A stretch of DNA of 8,422 nt from Negativicutes bacterium (GTDB lineage: Bacteria > Bacillota_C > Negativicutes > Acidaminococcales > Acidaminococcaceae). The notes beneath the pieces were generated by a model. That model was not told where the DNA came from and did not search any database. It saw only the letters and a program-made list of their open reading frames with translations. The stretch covers positions 1 through 8,422 of the forward strand of contig RZYP01000079.1 in the NCBI GenBank assembly GCA_009930275.1, read 5' to 3'. The position numbers were made by a program, and so were the translations under genes. Within the stretch, counting starts at the first letter, position 1. Every line of letters starts with the position of its first letter. Below are positions 1-5,937 of this stretch, in pieces.

Positions 1-2
1 TT

Positions 3-86
3 ACTATTGAAACTGATGAAAGTGAGAAATATAAACATTTATCCACTCAAGCCACTAATGAAATTGTGTGCCTGATTGGGATTTAA
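3..86 (+). CDS. possible 3' end of an unidentified gene entering from the left edge
   Basis: A frame open from the left edge reads 27 codons rich in Asp, Glu, Lys and Thr and stops at TAA 84-86. It would converge on the serine hydrolase whose stop lies at 97, leaving only 10 bases between the two genes, which is normal for tail-to-tail neighbours. No family can be recognised from so short a piece, and an open run of this length can occur by chance. The alternative is plain intergenic DNA. Confidence 0.25.
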   Translation, partial: TIETDESEKYKHLSTQATNEIVCLIGI

Positions 87-96
87 TAAGCAGACC

Positions 97-1236
97 CTAT
101 TTATGAATTATCTGTGAGTTGGTATGAATTATTTCCGTTTCGTTGATCAGTTCAAAGCATAATTCATCGATATTTTTCATTTTTGTATGAAAAGCAGAAA
201 GGTTGGAAAGAATGATAACGGCTATTTTGTCGTTCGTGTTTAAAGCCATTGAAGAAGAATATCCACCTGTCCCTCCATTATGCCAGACTAAATCCTTCCC
301 GCTTTCGGATTTTAAGAGATGCCAACCTAAACCGATCTTCATATTTTCGTTGATGGTAAAAGTTGGTGTACGTGTCAATACAAGCTCTTTATTTTTGGAG
401 TTGAATTGAGCATTTGCAAATTCAACCAAATCTTCTGTAGTGGATAAAATTCCTCCTGCTCCTGACAACAGGTCCCAAGACCAATTGGAAGTAATTTCTC
501 CATTCATATTTTGTCCTTTTACAAGTTTTTCGTTCAAATCTTGGTGACTTATAAAAGAATTTTTCATGTCGTATTTTTCAAAAACTTTCTCTTGTAACAA
601 TTTTTCAAAGCTCGCTTTTTGAGATAATCCAAGTGTATAACCCAATAATCCAGCCCCTAAATTTGAATAAGAATATATTCTTGCCGGTTCATTTTCAAGT
701 TTTAGAATATCTTTGAGGTATTCATCAATTTGAATTTTCCCATAGCTTTTATATGGATCGATTTGATTTGTCAAATCAAAATTTTCAGGTAATCGAGGTA
801 AGCCCGAGGTGTGATTTGCCAAGTCTTTAAAATTCAGTTTGATATTGTCTTTAAAGGGAAATGGGTAAAATGGATTTATTTCATCTGTCAATTTGATTTT
901 TCCTTCTTCTACGAGCGATGCTAAAACAGTCGATGTGAAAACTTTTGTAATAGAGCCAATTTCAAATACTTTGTCTTGATTTTCGATGGGTCTTATGGTG
1001 TCGTTGAGCTTTATAATTCCGTAATAATTTGTTTTTCCATTTTGAATTATAGCGATGGAAAGTTGTGTGCTTTCAGGAAAATCTTTTGTTTTTGAAAAAA
1101 TGATCTTGGAAATGTCATTGGGGAAGCTGTTCAGTCCGTTTACAACATGAGTTGTTGCATAGGAATCTTGCTGGCGACCTTCATATGTCAAGTTCATCGT
1201 CAAGAAGGAAAGTAGCAGAAGAAATAACTTTTCCAT
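97..1236 (-). CDS. exported serine hydrolase, beta-lactamase / class C PBP fold
   Basis: A 379-residue protein of the Beta-lactamase (PF00144, peptidase S12-like) family. The N-terminus is Lys-3 followed by a hydrophobic stretch (residues 4-16), consistent with a signal peptide or anchor; no lipobox Cys is seen, so it is probably periplasmic or membrane-tethered. Catalytic motifs are in order: S95-I-T-K98 (nucleophile and general base), Y190-S-N192, and H319-N-G321 in place of the KTG of true class C beta-lactamases. NHTSGLP near 141-147 is also typical of the family. Family members include D-Ala carboxypeptidases, D-aminopeptidases, esterases and beta-lactamases; the substrate cannot be told from sequence. 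The start lies 9 bases downstream of the SnoaL-like gene stop, so the two are probably co-transcribed. The gene is AT-rich compared with the hydrolase at 3111-4343, suggesting a different origin. Confidence 0.9.
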   Translation of the reverse strand: MEKLFLLLLSFLTMNLTYEGRQQDSYATTHVVNGLNSFPNDISKIIFSKTKDFPESTQLSIAIIQNGKTNYYGIIKLNDTIRPIENQDKVFEIGSITKVFTSTVLASLVEEGKIKLTDEINPFYPFPFKDNIKLNFKDLANHTSGLPRLPENFDLTNQIDPYKSYGKIQIDEYLKDILKLENEPARIYSYSNLGAGLLGYTLGLSQKASFEKLLQEKVFEKYDMKNSFISHQDLNEKLVKGQNMNGEITSNWSWDLLSGAGGILSTTEDLVEFANAQFNSKNKELVLTRTPTFTINENMKIGLGWHLLKSESGKDLVWHNGGTGGYSSSMALNTNDKIAVIILSNLSAFHTKMKNIDELCFELINETEIIHTNSQIIHK

Positions 1237-1245
1237 ACGGAACGG

Positions 1246-1644
1246 TCATTTATTTTTCACCATTAATTGAAAAGCCAAATCCGATGCGACCCATTCTTCT
1301 ATTATTTTGTCCTCTTCGAAACGAGAAACCACTAATTCATACCATTTGACTTTTTTATATGACGCAGGAATTCCGTATAACTCAACTATATGCGTTCCCC
1401 TTAATGTTCTTTGCCAGGTTAATGTATTGTCTGTTTGAGAGATAATTTCAATGCCTCCAATTTTTATGTCAGGAATTGTTGCCCGTATTTTTATCACATT
1501 TTGCTTGATAAATTTCTGACCCTTATGTGTCTTATCCCCAGCATGGGCTATATAGTCTGCTGAAAAATCCGATTCAATTATGCTTAAATTTCCTTGTCCA
1601 ATGAGCTGGTTTGTAATGTACACAATTTTTTCAATTTTGTCCAT
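1246..1644 (-). CDS. SnoaL/NTF2-like small protein
   Basis: A 132-residue cytoplasmic protein with no signal peptide. Its layout fits the SnoaL-like / NTF2-like cone fold: an N-terminal helix (about 2-18), the segment Asp30-Tyr-Ile-Ala-His34 followed by G42 and a helix (44-56), then strands with the TWQR motif (76-79), a GTH segment (83-85) and the C-terminal strand ending in EEW (116-118). This resembles ester-cyclase / polyketide-cyclase-like proteins, which are functionally diverse, so no reaction is assigned. The ATG at 1644 is preferred over one at 1704, because the extra 20 residues would overlap the end of the upstream VOC remnant in another frame and do not look like the family. It starts 16 bases after that remnant's stop and ends 9 bases before the next hydrolase, which implies an operon. 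Confidence 0.75.
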   Translation of the reverse strand: MDKIEKIVYITNQLIGQGNLSIIESDFSADYIAHAGDKTHKGQKFIKQNVIKIRATIPDIKIGGIEIISQTDNTLTWQRTLRGTHIVELYGIPASYKKVKWYELVVSRFEEDKIIEEWVASDLAFQLMVKNK

Positions 1645-1660
1645 AATAATTGTTTTTATA

Positions 1661-1955
1661 TTAATGTTGTATAATCTTTCCAATATTCGGTGTAAAAAAC
1701 TCAATCAAATTTTCTTCAGTGTCACGCAAATGAACAACGCTGCCCAAACATATTGTTGTCCCATTAAACTCTTCCCTGTTGTATCTTTATTCAATACACT
1801 TTCTCCGTGCTGAATATGGTTTTCCCCAATTTTATTGACATCTACATTGGGTTCAAGGGCAATAATGGAATCTTTGATTTCCTCAAATTATTTATTGTAA
1901 CTATTTCTGGATCTTGGGGAGAAATTTGAATATTTGACCAAGCTTTCATTGTCAT
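1661..1955 (-). pseudogene. broken VOC/glyoxalase-like gene
   Basis: Coding sequence is recognisable only by switching frames. From ATG 1955 the protein starts MTMKAWSNIQISPQDPEIVT. Around 1887-1900 it must shift to a frame reading EEIKDSIIALEPNVDVNKIG. Near 1770 it shifts again into a frame with LGSVVHLRDTEENLIEFFTP, ending at TAA 1661-1663. The final segment, with H-L-R-D-x-x-x-N-L-I-E-F, is the characteristic C-terminal strand motif of vicinal-oxygen-chelate (glyoxalase/bleomycin-resistance/dioxygenase) proteins. The second break is mended by one added base (GGG AAG then GAG TTT AAT). The total is about 100 residues against the usual 120-150, so internal sequence is probably also missing at the first break. 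It sits colinearly between the second hydrolase and the SnoaL-like gene. The VOC assignment rests mainly on the last 30 residues. Confidence 0.6.
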
Positions 1956-1983
1956 CGATTTTTGTTATTAAACCATGCATTGC

Positions 1984-3105
1984 TTAAAATTCACCTTCAT
2001 ATAATATATCCATGAATCGCAAGAATAGATTATCGGGCTGTATTTCTGCATAGCAATTAAAATATATGATGACTGTACAGTTTTTTTCCTTGCTGTGATA
2101 CATACTTGAAGTAAAGCCGGGTACACCGCCGTTGTGCCCGAAAAAAGAAGTGCCCATTCTACTGATGGCGTAGCCATAAGAGGTTTTGGAACGAATTTCC
2201 CGAAATTCAGTAAGCCGTTTATGCTGTAGTTTTTCACTCAAAAAACCACCCTCCACCATTGTTTGCACATACTTCTGAAGTTCAATCGGTGTTGAACAGA
2301 CCGATCCGGCAGCCCATGCCCAAGAAATATCAAAATAATTAGTAACATCAGAATAGTCACCTTCATCCCAGACATATCCCTTGCTGTGTTGACCCGGCAA
2401 ATCGGTACCACTTTTCAACAAAACGGTATTGTTTAGATTTAACGGATTCAGAATACGGTTTTCAACCTCATTTTCCAGAGAATGTCCAGTCAGCTTTTCA
2501 ATGATCATTCCCAGTAATATTGTATTTGTATTGGTGTAATGCCAGTCAGTGCCCGGATCAAAATCATAGTCATGTGAAAAACCAATTTCCACAAGTTCGC
2601 GTGGTGTCCATACTCTTGTCGGGTTTTCCGTGAATTCATTTCCCCAGCCTTCGTCGTCGGTATAATTGAAAATTCCACTGGTCATATTACACAACATGGC
2701 GATTGTCACTTCATCGGAACGAGGAAATTCGGGGAAAAAGGCGGAGAGCTTATCTTCCAACGAAAGACGGCCCTCATCCACCAATTGCAGGAGTACTGTG
2801 CCGGTCATTGTTTTGGTATTGCTACCGATTCTGAAAATTTGAGTGGGGTTCATTGGCTGTTTAGTGTCAATGTCTGAGTAGCCCGAAGTATAGATCCAGT
2901 TGATTCCTCTTTGATGATCTGCTACAAGAGCTACTACTCCAGTTATCATAGCATGTTGAACGAAGGAGTCCGTGACAGCTTCCATCTGACCAATCAGTTT
3001 CAGATTCGGATCTACAGTTTGGTCTTTTTCACATGAAATGAAAAGGATAGCTGCAAAAAATAGCGTCAGGATAAAATCTTTTCTAAGTGCTTTCATCGTT
3101 ACCAT
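1984..3105 (-). CDS. serine hydrolase lipoprotein, beta-lactamase fold (downstream of tandem pair)
   Basis: A 373-residue protein of the Beta-lactamase/S12 family. The N-terminus has basic residues (K5, R8, K9), a hydrophobic core (11-23) and a lipobox ending L-F-I-S-C25; the mature protein would be an envelope lipoprotein starting C-E-K-D. Motifs are S95-N-T-K98, Y190-T-N192 and H324-N-G326, so all expected catalytic elements are present. The substrate is unknown: a D-amino-acid peptidase, carboxypeptidase or esterase role is equally possible. A second in-frame ATG at 3096 (Met4) would leave the signal peptide intact. The start is 5 bases after the stop of the upstream hydrolase, showing a tandem co-transcribed pair. 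A decayed copy of a close relative lies at about 4373-4486. Base composition is intermediate between its neighbours. Confidence 0.92.
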   Translation of the reverse strand: MVTMKALRKDFILTLFFAAILFISCEKDQTVDPNLKLIGQMEAVTDSFVQHAMITGVVALVADHQRGINWIYTSGYSDIDTKQPMNPTQIFRIGSNTKTMTGTVLLQLVDEGRLSLEDKLSAFFPEFPRSDEVTIAMLCNMTSGIFNYTDDEGWGNEFTENPTRVWTPRELVEIGFSHDYDFDPGTDWHYTNTNTILLGMIIEKLTGHSLENEVENRILNPLNLNNTVLLKSGTDLPGQHSKGYVWDEGDYSDVTNYFDISWAWAAGSVCSTPIELQKYVQTMVEGGFLSEKLQHKRLTEFREIRSKTSYGYAISRMGTSFFGHNGGVPGFTSSMYHSKEKNCTVIIYFNCYAEIQPDNLFLRFMDILYEGEF

Positions 3106-3110
3106 ATTAT

Positions 3111-4343
3111 TTATTTAAAAACCAAACTACGGGCTTCAAATGCTATCTGCTTCAACGCGCCCAACTGCCCTTCGGAGTCGTACGCGTTTAATACGTTGCA
3201 CACTATCACGATTGTAAAATCCTCTTCGGGTTGTGAAAGCATGAACGACAAGTACCCAACTATTCCACCTGAATGACCGTACCCGAGGCCTTCGGAATAG
3301 ATCGTTCCAAGACCGTATCCGCCTATTTGCATCGGACTCACAACTGTTGTCATCTGTTTCACATGTTCAGTGTCCACGCCACCTTTGCCCGAGTAAAGGG
3401 CGCGTCCCCACTTTGCCAGATCCCGCGAGGTGGTAACAAGGTTTCCATTGCCAAGTTGAAAAGAGATGTTGTCAGACTCTACGGGTGTGTTTTGACCATC
3501 GTAATATACGAAACCGGGAAGGACAGGTTCGGGCATTGTCTGGTCGTCTCCCCGGAAGGGTAGATAGGAGTAAGTCATACCATTTGGACGCAACAGTTTC
3601 TCCATTACATATTCGCCATACGATTTACCGGAAACTCGTTCTATGATTCCTGCCAGCAAGGTAAATCCCGTGTCGGAGTATTGGAAATCCTCACCAGGTA
3701 AAAAATTGTAGCAGAGGTTATTTTCAGAGAGCACACTTGCCGCTTCTTCAATAGTTACCGTGTGCCAGGAGTCCTGCTCCATTATCCAGGCGATATAGGA
3801 TGTTCCCGCATAGGGTTGATCGCGATCGGGAGGGATTGGTGAATTTCCTATGTCGTATACACCTGCAGTATGCGACAGCAGCTGTCGGATGGTGATTACC
3901 TCCCTATTTGGAATTGCGAACGCAGGAGTGTTTGGAAGGTAAGGTTCTTCAGAACCGGGAATTGTGCTGCCAATTGTATCGTCGATGCTCAGTTTCCCTT
4001 CCTGATCCAACAACATGATGGCGGCGGCTGTAAGGGTTTTTGTGATGCTTGCTGCCCGGAAGCGGCTGTTGGGTGTAACATCAGACGGCAAGCCGGTCGT
4101 TGTGAACAATTCAGTGTTTCCACCATCCTTGAGGATGTATAAAGTAATTCCCCCGTTGAGGCCGGGAAATTTATCCATGTAGCGGCTCCAATTTTCTTGC
4201 ATCATTTGAGACAGCACTTTCTCGGTTGCCTCTTTCGTTGAGTCATTCGGTACGTTGTCACTGCAACAGGCCAATAGCATAATTATACCGATCACCAGAG
4301 TGCCCGCAATCCTGTTGAGTGTCGTTTCCCTATTTGTATTCAT
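3111..4343 (-). CDS. serine hydrolase lipoprotein, beta-lactamase fold (upstream of tandem pair)
   Basis: A 410-residue protein of the Beta-lactamase/S12 family. A hydrophobic signal (about 12-25) ends in L-L-A-C26-C27, giving two possible lipidated cysteines. Catalytic elements are S99-I-T-K102, Y222-S-D224 and H357-S-G359. The Tyr motif carries Asp where most relatives have Asn, which may alter substrate handling but does not by itself mean inactivity. LLSHTAGVYD (155-164) is the conserved family segment after the SxxK helix. It contains an insertion-like loop around 163-195 relative to the shorter neighbour. The gene leads the tandem pair and overlaps nothing; no clear promoter or Shine-Dalgarno is visible in the 30 bases upstream. 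It is more GC-rich than the hydrolase at 97-1236. Confidence 0.92.
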   Translation of the reverse strand: MNTNRETTLNRIAGTLVIGIIMLLACCSDNVPNDSTKEATEKVLSQMMQENWSRYMDKFPGLNGGITLYILKDGGNTELFTTTGLPSDVTPNSRFRAASITKTLTAAAIMLLDQEGKLSIDDTIGSTIPGSEEPYLPNTPAFAIPNREVITIRQLLSHTAGVYDIGNSPIPPDRDQPYAGTSYIAWIMEQDSWHTVTIEEAASVLSENNLCYNFLPGEDFQYSDTGFTLLAGIIERVSGKSYGEYVMEKLLRPNGMTYSYLPFRGDDQTMPEPVLPGFVYYDGQNTPVESDNISFQLGNGNLVTTSRDLAKWGRALYSGKGGVDTEHVKQMTTVVSPMQIGGYGLGTIYSEGLGYGHSGGIVGYLSFMLSQPEEDFTIVIVCNVLNAYDSEGQLGALKQIAFEARSLVFK

Positions 4344-4372
4344 TATGAGGTTGTTACAATATTTGAGAATTC

Positions 4373-4486
4373 TTATGTATAAACCGAGTCAATCTCACTT
4401 TGATGACCTGCCAAAAGTGCTATAATACCTGTCACATTCGTATTTTGTGAAAGTTTTCAATGAGTTCTTCTGAAATATTCCGCGAC
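4373..4486 (-). pseudogene. decayed N-terminal fragment of a further serine hydrolase
   Basis: Read on the minus strand, one frame gives ISEELIENFHKI. After a break at 4439-4440 another gives NVTGIIALLAGHQSEIDSVY, then TAA at 4373-4375. This parallels residues about 41-73 of the hydrolase at 1984-3105 (FVQHAMITGVVALVADHQ, then INWIYT). If one base is restored at the break, the spacing from the Phe to the Thr-Gly is identical in both (FHKIxNVTG against FVQHAMITG). The DNA also matches, for example GCAGGTCATCAAAG against GCAGATCATCAAAG. No SxxK region or later part remains, so this is a truncated and frameshifted relic wedged between the zinc-ribbon stop and the intact hydrolase start. Confidence 0.65.
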
Positions 4487-4490
4487 GTAT

Positions 4491-4751
4491 CTATTTCCAT
4501 CTCTCTAACCTTGGAATACCACGTGTAAAAAGCCAAGCTACAATTTTTGACATACCTTGCTCTTTCATTTTCTCAATACAGAATTCTTGCATTTTTTTTG
4601 CAGAGTCAATTTCAGGACTGCAAAACATTCCGTCTTGATAACAATAGGAACAGTATTTTTTACTTAAAGATCCATCTTTCTCTGTGCCACCATTTTTAGG
4701 ATCTTTTTTTAATGGCAGACCACAACTTTGACAAAACTTGTTTTCTTTCAT
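4491..4751 (-). CDS. small putative zinc-ribbon protein (PF12674-like)
   Basis: An 86-residue protein beginning MKENKFCQSCGLPL. Cys7-x-x-Cys10 and Cys34-x-x-Cys37 form a four-Cys zinc ribbon, with an additional Cys44 and Cys58. It matches the layout of the putative zinc-ribbon domain family (often annotated as zinc ribbon domain-containing protein, sometimes as a putative transcriptional regulator): FCQSCG..., K-Y-C-S-Y-C-Y-x-D-G, then a helical tail (about 48-75). The molecular role is not known. ATG 4751 is chosen over an in-frame ATG at 4787, because a strong Shine-Dalgarno-like AGGAG lies 9 bases upstream of 4751 and the extra N-terminal residues precede the domain. It is divergent from the recombinase gene. 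Confidence 0.8.
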   Translation of the reverse strand: MKENKFCQSCGLPLKKDPKNGGTEKDGSLSKKYCSYCYQDGMFCSPEIDSAKKMQEFCIEKMKEQGMSKIVAWLFTRGIPRLERWK

Positions 4752-4759
4752 CGTTTTTG

Positions 4760-4768
4760 TCTCCTTTC
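4760..4768 (-). promoter_or_regulatory. Shine-Dalgarno-like site of the zinc-ribbon gene
   Basis: The minus strand reads GAAAGGAGA, with the AGGAG core (4761-4765) 9 bases before ATG 4751. This is a strong match to the anti-Shine-Dalgarno. None of the other genes in the window has a comparable site, and Bacteroidota genes usually lack one. It decides the start of the zinc-ribbon gene. Confidence 0.6.
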
Positions 4769-4814
4769 TGGTTTTAGCATGATACATAACGAGTTATTTA
4801 CGCACTAAATATAC

Positions 4815-4830
4815 AACATTTGTTAATGTT
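4815..4830. repeat. palindrome AACATT-tgtt-AATGTT upstream of the zinc-ribbon gene
   Basis: Perfect 6-bp arms are separated by 4 bases. Its right half read on the minus strand (AACATTAACAAAT, 4818-4830) matches 10 of 13 positions of the inverted-repeat unit at 4839 and 4936. It could be an operator for a dimeric regulator or an extra recombinase site; AT-rich chance similarity is also possible. Confidence 0.4.
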
Positions 4831-4849
4831 CGATTTATAACATTCGTAA

Positions 4850-4881
4850 ATTGATATCAATCAGATGAAATTGTATTTTTG
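4850..4881 (+). promoter_or_regulatory. candidate Bacteroidota promoter 1 for the recombinase
   Basis: ATTG at 4850-4853 (one mismatch to the -33 TTTG) is followed after 20 bases by TATTTTTG at 4874-4881, a full match to the -7 TAnnTTTG. It lies within the inverted-repeat segment, with its -33 touching the left arm. Confidence 0.4.
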
Positions 4882-4902
4882 AACATATTGATCCCCCATA
4901 TA

Positions 4903-4934
4903 TTAGGTGTTATTTATATTTATTTATAATTTTG
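4903..4934 (+). promoter_or_regulatory. candidate Bacteroidota promoter 2 for the recombinase
   Basis: TTAG at 4903-4906 (one mismatch to TTTG) lies 20 bases before TAATTTTG at 4927-4934, a full -7 match. Transcription would begin at about 4940, inside the right arm of the inverted repeat, leaving a short leader before ATG 4967. Confidence 0.4.
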
Positions 4935-4966
4935 CATTTACGAATGTTTCACGTAATCATGCGCTG

Positions 4967-5809
4967 ATGAATAAAGACGATTTATTGCAGGAATTTGAGC
5001 GAAGGTTGGTCGTTCAAGGATATAGTCAGAGTTCCATTCAAAATTACAAAAGTGCCATCTGCGGTTTCCTGAAACTGACGGAAATAAATTATAAACACCC
5101 GCTGGAAGTCACTGACGCAGATATAGAAAAGTATATCCACTGGAAAATTGAAAAGTATCATATCGGCGCTTCCTATCAACGTTTGATTGTGGCTTCGATT
5201 GATAAGTTTTACCTTTTCCTGTTCAATGCCAAGCGCAACATCAAACACCTTTATCCATGTGCGAAAAACAAAAGTCTGCCTGTATATCTTACTGCCAGGG
5301 AGGTGCGTAAGTTGATGGATGGGATCACCAACCTGAAACACAAATGCATTGTCCAACTCTTGTATGGATGCGGATTACGGTTAAATGAACTGTTGCATCT
5401 GAAACCCTCCGACATCAAAACTAAAAAGAAGATTGTAACGGTCAGAAATACCAACGGAGGCAAAGATCGTGAGGTGATGCTCTCAACCCGCCTATTGGAT
5501 TCGTTGAGGAGTTACTATAAAAGTTATCATCCCCAGGAATGCCTTTTTGAAGGGCAGGGTGGGGCACTCTATTCAGAAAAAAGCGTACAAAATATCGTAA
5601 AGAACGCTGCAGAAAAAGCGGGAATCACCAAAAAAGTGACTCCACAGATCCTTCGTCACAGTTTTGCCATCCACCTCCTGGAGAATGGTACCGATATCCG
5701 GTATATCCAGGAGCTGCTTGGACACAAATCGGTGAACACGACCGAAATTTATACACATATGACCGACATAACCCAATTAAAAATTAAAAGCCCGCTCGAT
5801 CTCCTCTGA
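4967..5809 (+). CDS. tyrosine recombinase (XerC/D-like integrase) with altered His box
   Basis: A 280-residue phage-integrase-family site-specific recombinase. The N-terminal SAM-like core-binding domain covers about residues 3-90, and the catalytic domain about 105-270. Catalytic residues are R138 (in GCGLRLNEL), K166 (GGKDRE), R230, H253 (LLGHKS) and the nucleophile Y262 (TEIYTH). The conserved His of HxxR, three residues before R230, is Gln227 (TPQILRHSF; codon CAG at 5645-5647), one base from a His codon. Length and layout fit the short XerC/D-like and Bacteroidota tyrosine recombinase class rather than conjugative-element integrases with arm-binding domains. ATG 4967 is chosen, because an upstream in-frame GTG at 4907 would translate through the promoter-like sequence. 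The gene is flanked by an inverted repeat upstream and a barrel gene downstream; such recombinases can invert nearby promoters in Bacteroidota. The target site is not proven. Confidence 0.9.
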   Translation: MNKDDLLQEFERRLVVQGYSQSSIQNYKSAICGFLKLTEINYKHPLEVTDADIEKYIHWKIEKYHIGASYQRLIVASIDKFYLFLFNAKRNIKHLYPCAKNKSLPVYLTAREVRKLMDGITNLKHKCIVQLLYGCGLRLNELLHLKPSDIKTKKKIVTVRNTNGGKDREVMLSTRLLDSLRSYYKSYHPQECLFEGQGGALYSEKSVQNIVKNAAEKAGITKKVTPQILRHSFAIHLLENGTDIRYIQELLGHKSVNTTEIYTHMTDITQLKIKSPLDLL

Positions 5810-5849
5810 CATGACTTCCCGATGAGGCAAATAATTATACATTTTGATA

Positions 5850-5857
5850 TAATTTTG
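5850..5857 (+). promoter_or_regulatory. possible -7 element for the barrel gene
   Basis: TAATTTTG matches the Bacteroidota -7 TAnnTTTG in the recombinase-barrel intergenic region. No convincing TTTG is found 19-21 bases upstream, so support is partial. Transcription would start close to the hairpin at 5861-5882. Confidence 0.3.
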
Positions 5858-5860
5858 TTT

Positions 5861-5882
5861 ATTCTTTTGTAACCAAAAGAAT
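5861..5882. terminator. perfect 9-bp hairpin after the recombinase gene
   Basis: Arms ATTCTTTTG (5861-5869) and CAAAAGAAT (5874-5882) are exact reverse complements around the loop TAAC. It lies 52 bases after the recombinase stop and 55 bases before the barrel ATG. The stem is AT-rich and no clear U-run follows, so it is a weak candidate terminator. An operator or leader structure for the barrel gene is equally possible. Confidence 0.35.
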
Positions 5883-5937
5883 GCAACTGGTGTCTTATAT
5901 CCGAATTTTTTTAAAATGTAATATAGATAGTACTATT

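Larger units (their letters stand above)
4839..4948. repeat. 13-bp perfect inverted repeat bracketing the recombinase promoter region
   Basis: The left arm AACATTCGTAAAT (4839-4851) is exactly repeated in reverse complement as ATTTACGAATGTT (4936-4948). The arms enclose 84 bases that contain two TAnnTTTG promoter-like elements. The right arm ends 18 bases before the recombinase ATG. Possible roles are recombinase binding or crossover sites, an invertible promoter segment, or autoregulatory operator sites. The function is inference; the repeat itself is exact. Confidence 0.6.

Noticed and set aside
1968..2237. 89-codon minus-strand open frame near the end of the second hydrolase
   Set aside because: It overlaps the catalytic HxG region of the real gene in another frame and resembles no family.
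97..4343. Calling the hydrolases true class C beta-lactamases (ampC)
   Set aside because: The KTG motif is replaced by HxG in all three, which is common in esterase/peptidase relatives; resistance cannot be claimed from sequence.
4907..4966. GTG start giving the recombinase 20 extra N-terminal residues
   Set aside because: The added residues would be translated from promoter-like and inverted-repeat sequence and do not belong to the core-binding domain.
5838..5920. 8-bp inverted match TACATTTT / AAAATGTA around the barrel gene leader
   Set aside because: It is too short and AT-rich to separate from chance, unlike the 13-bp pair upstream of the recombinase.
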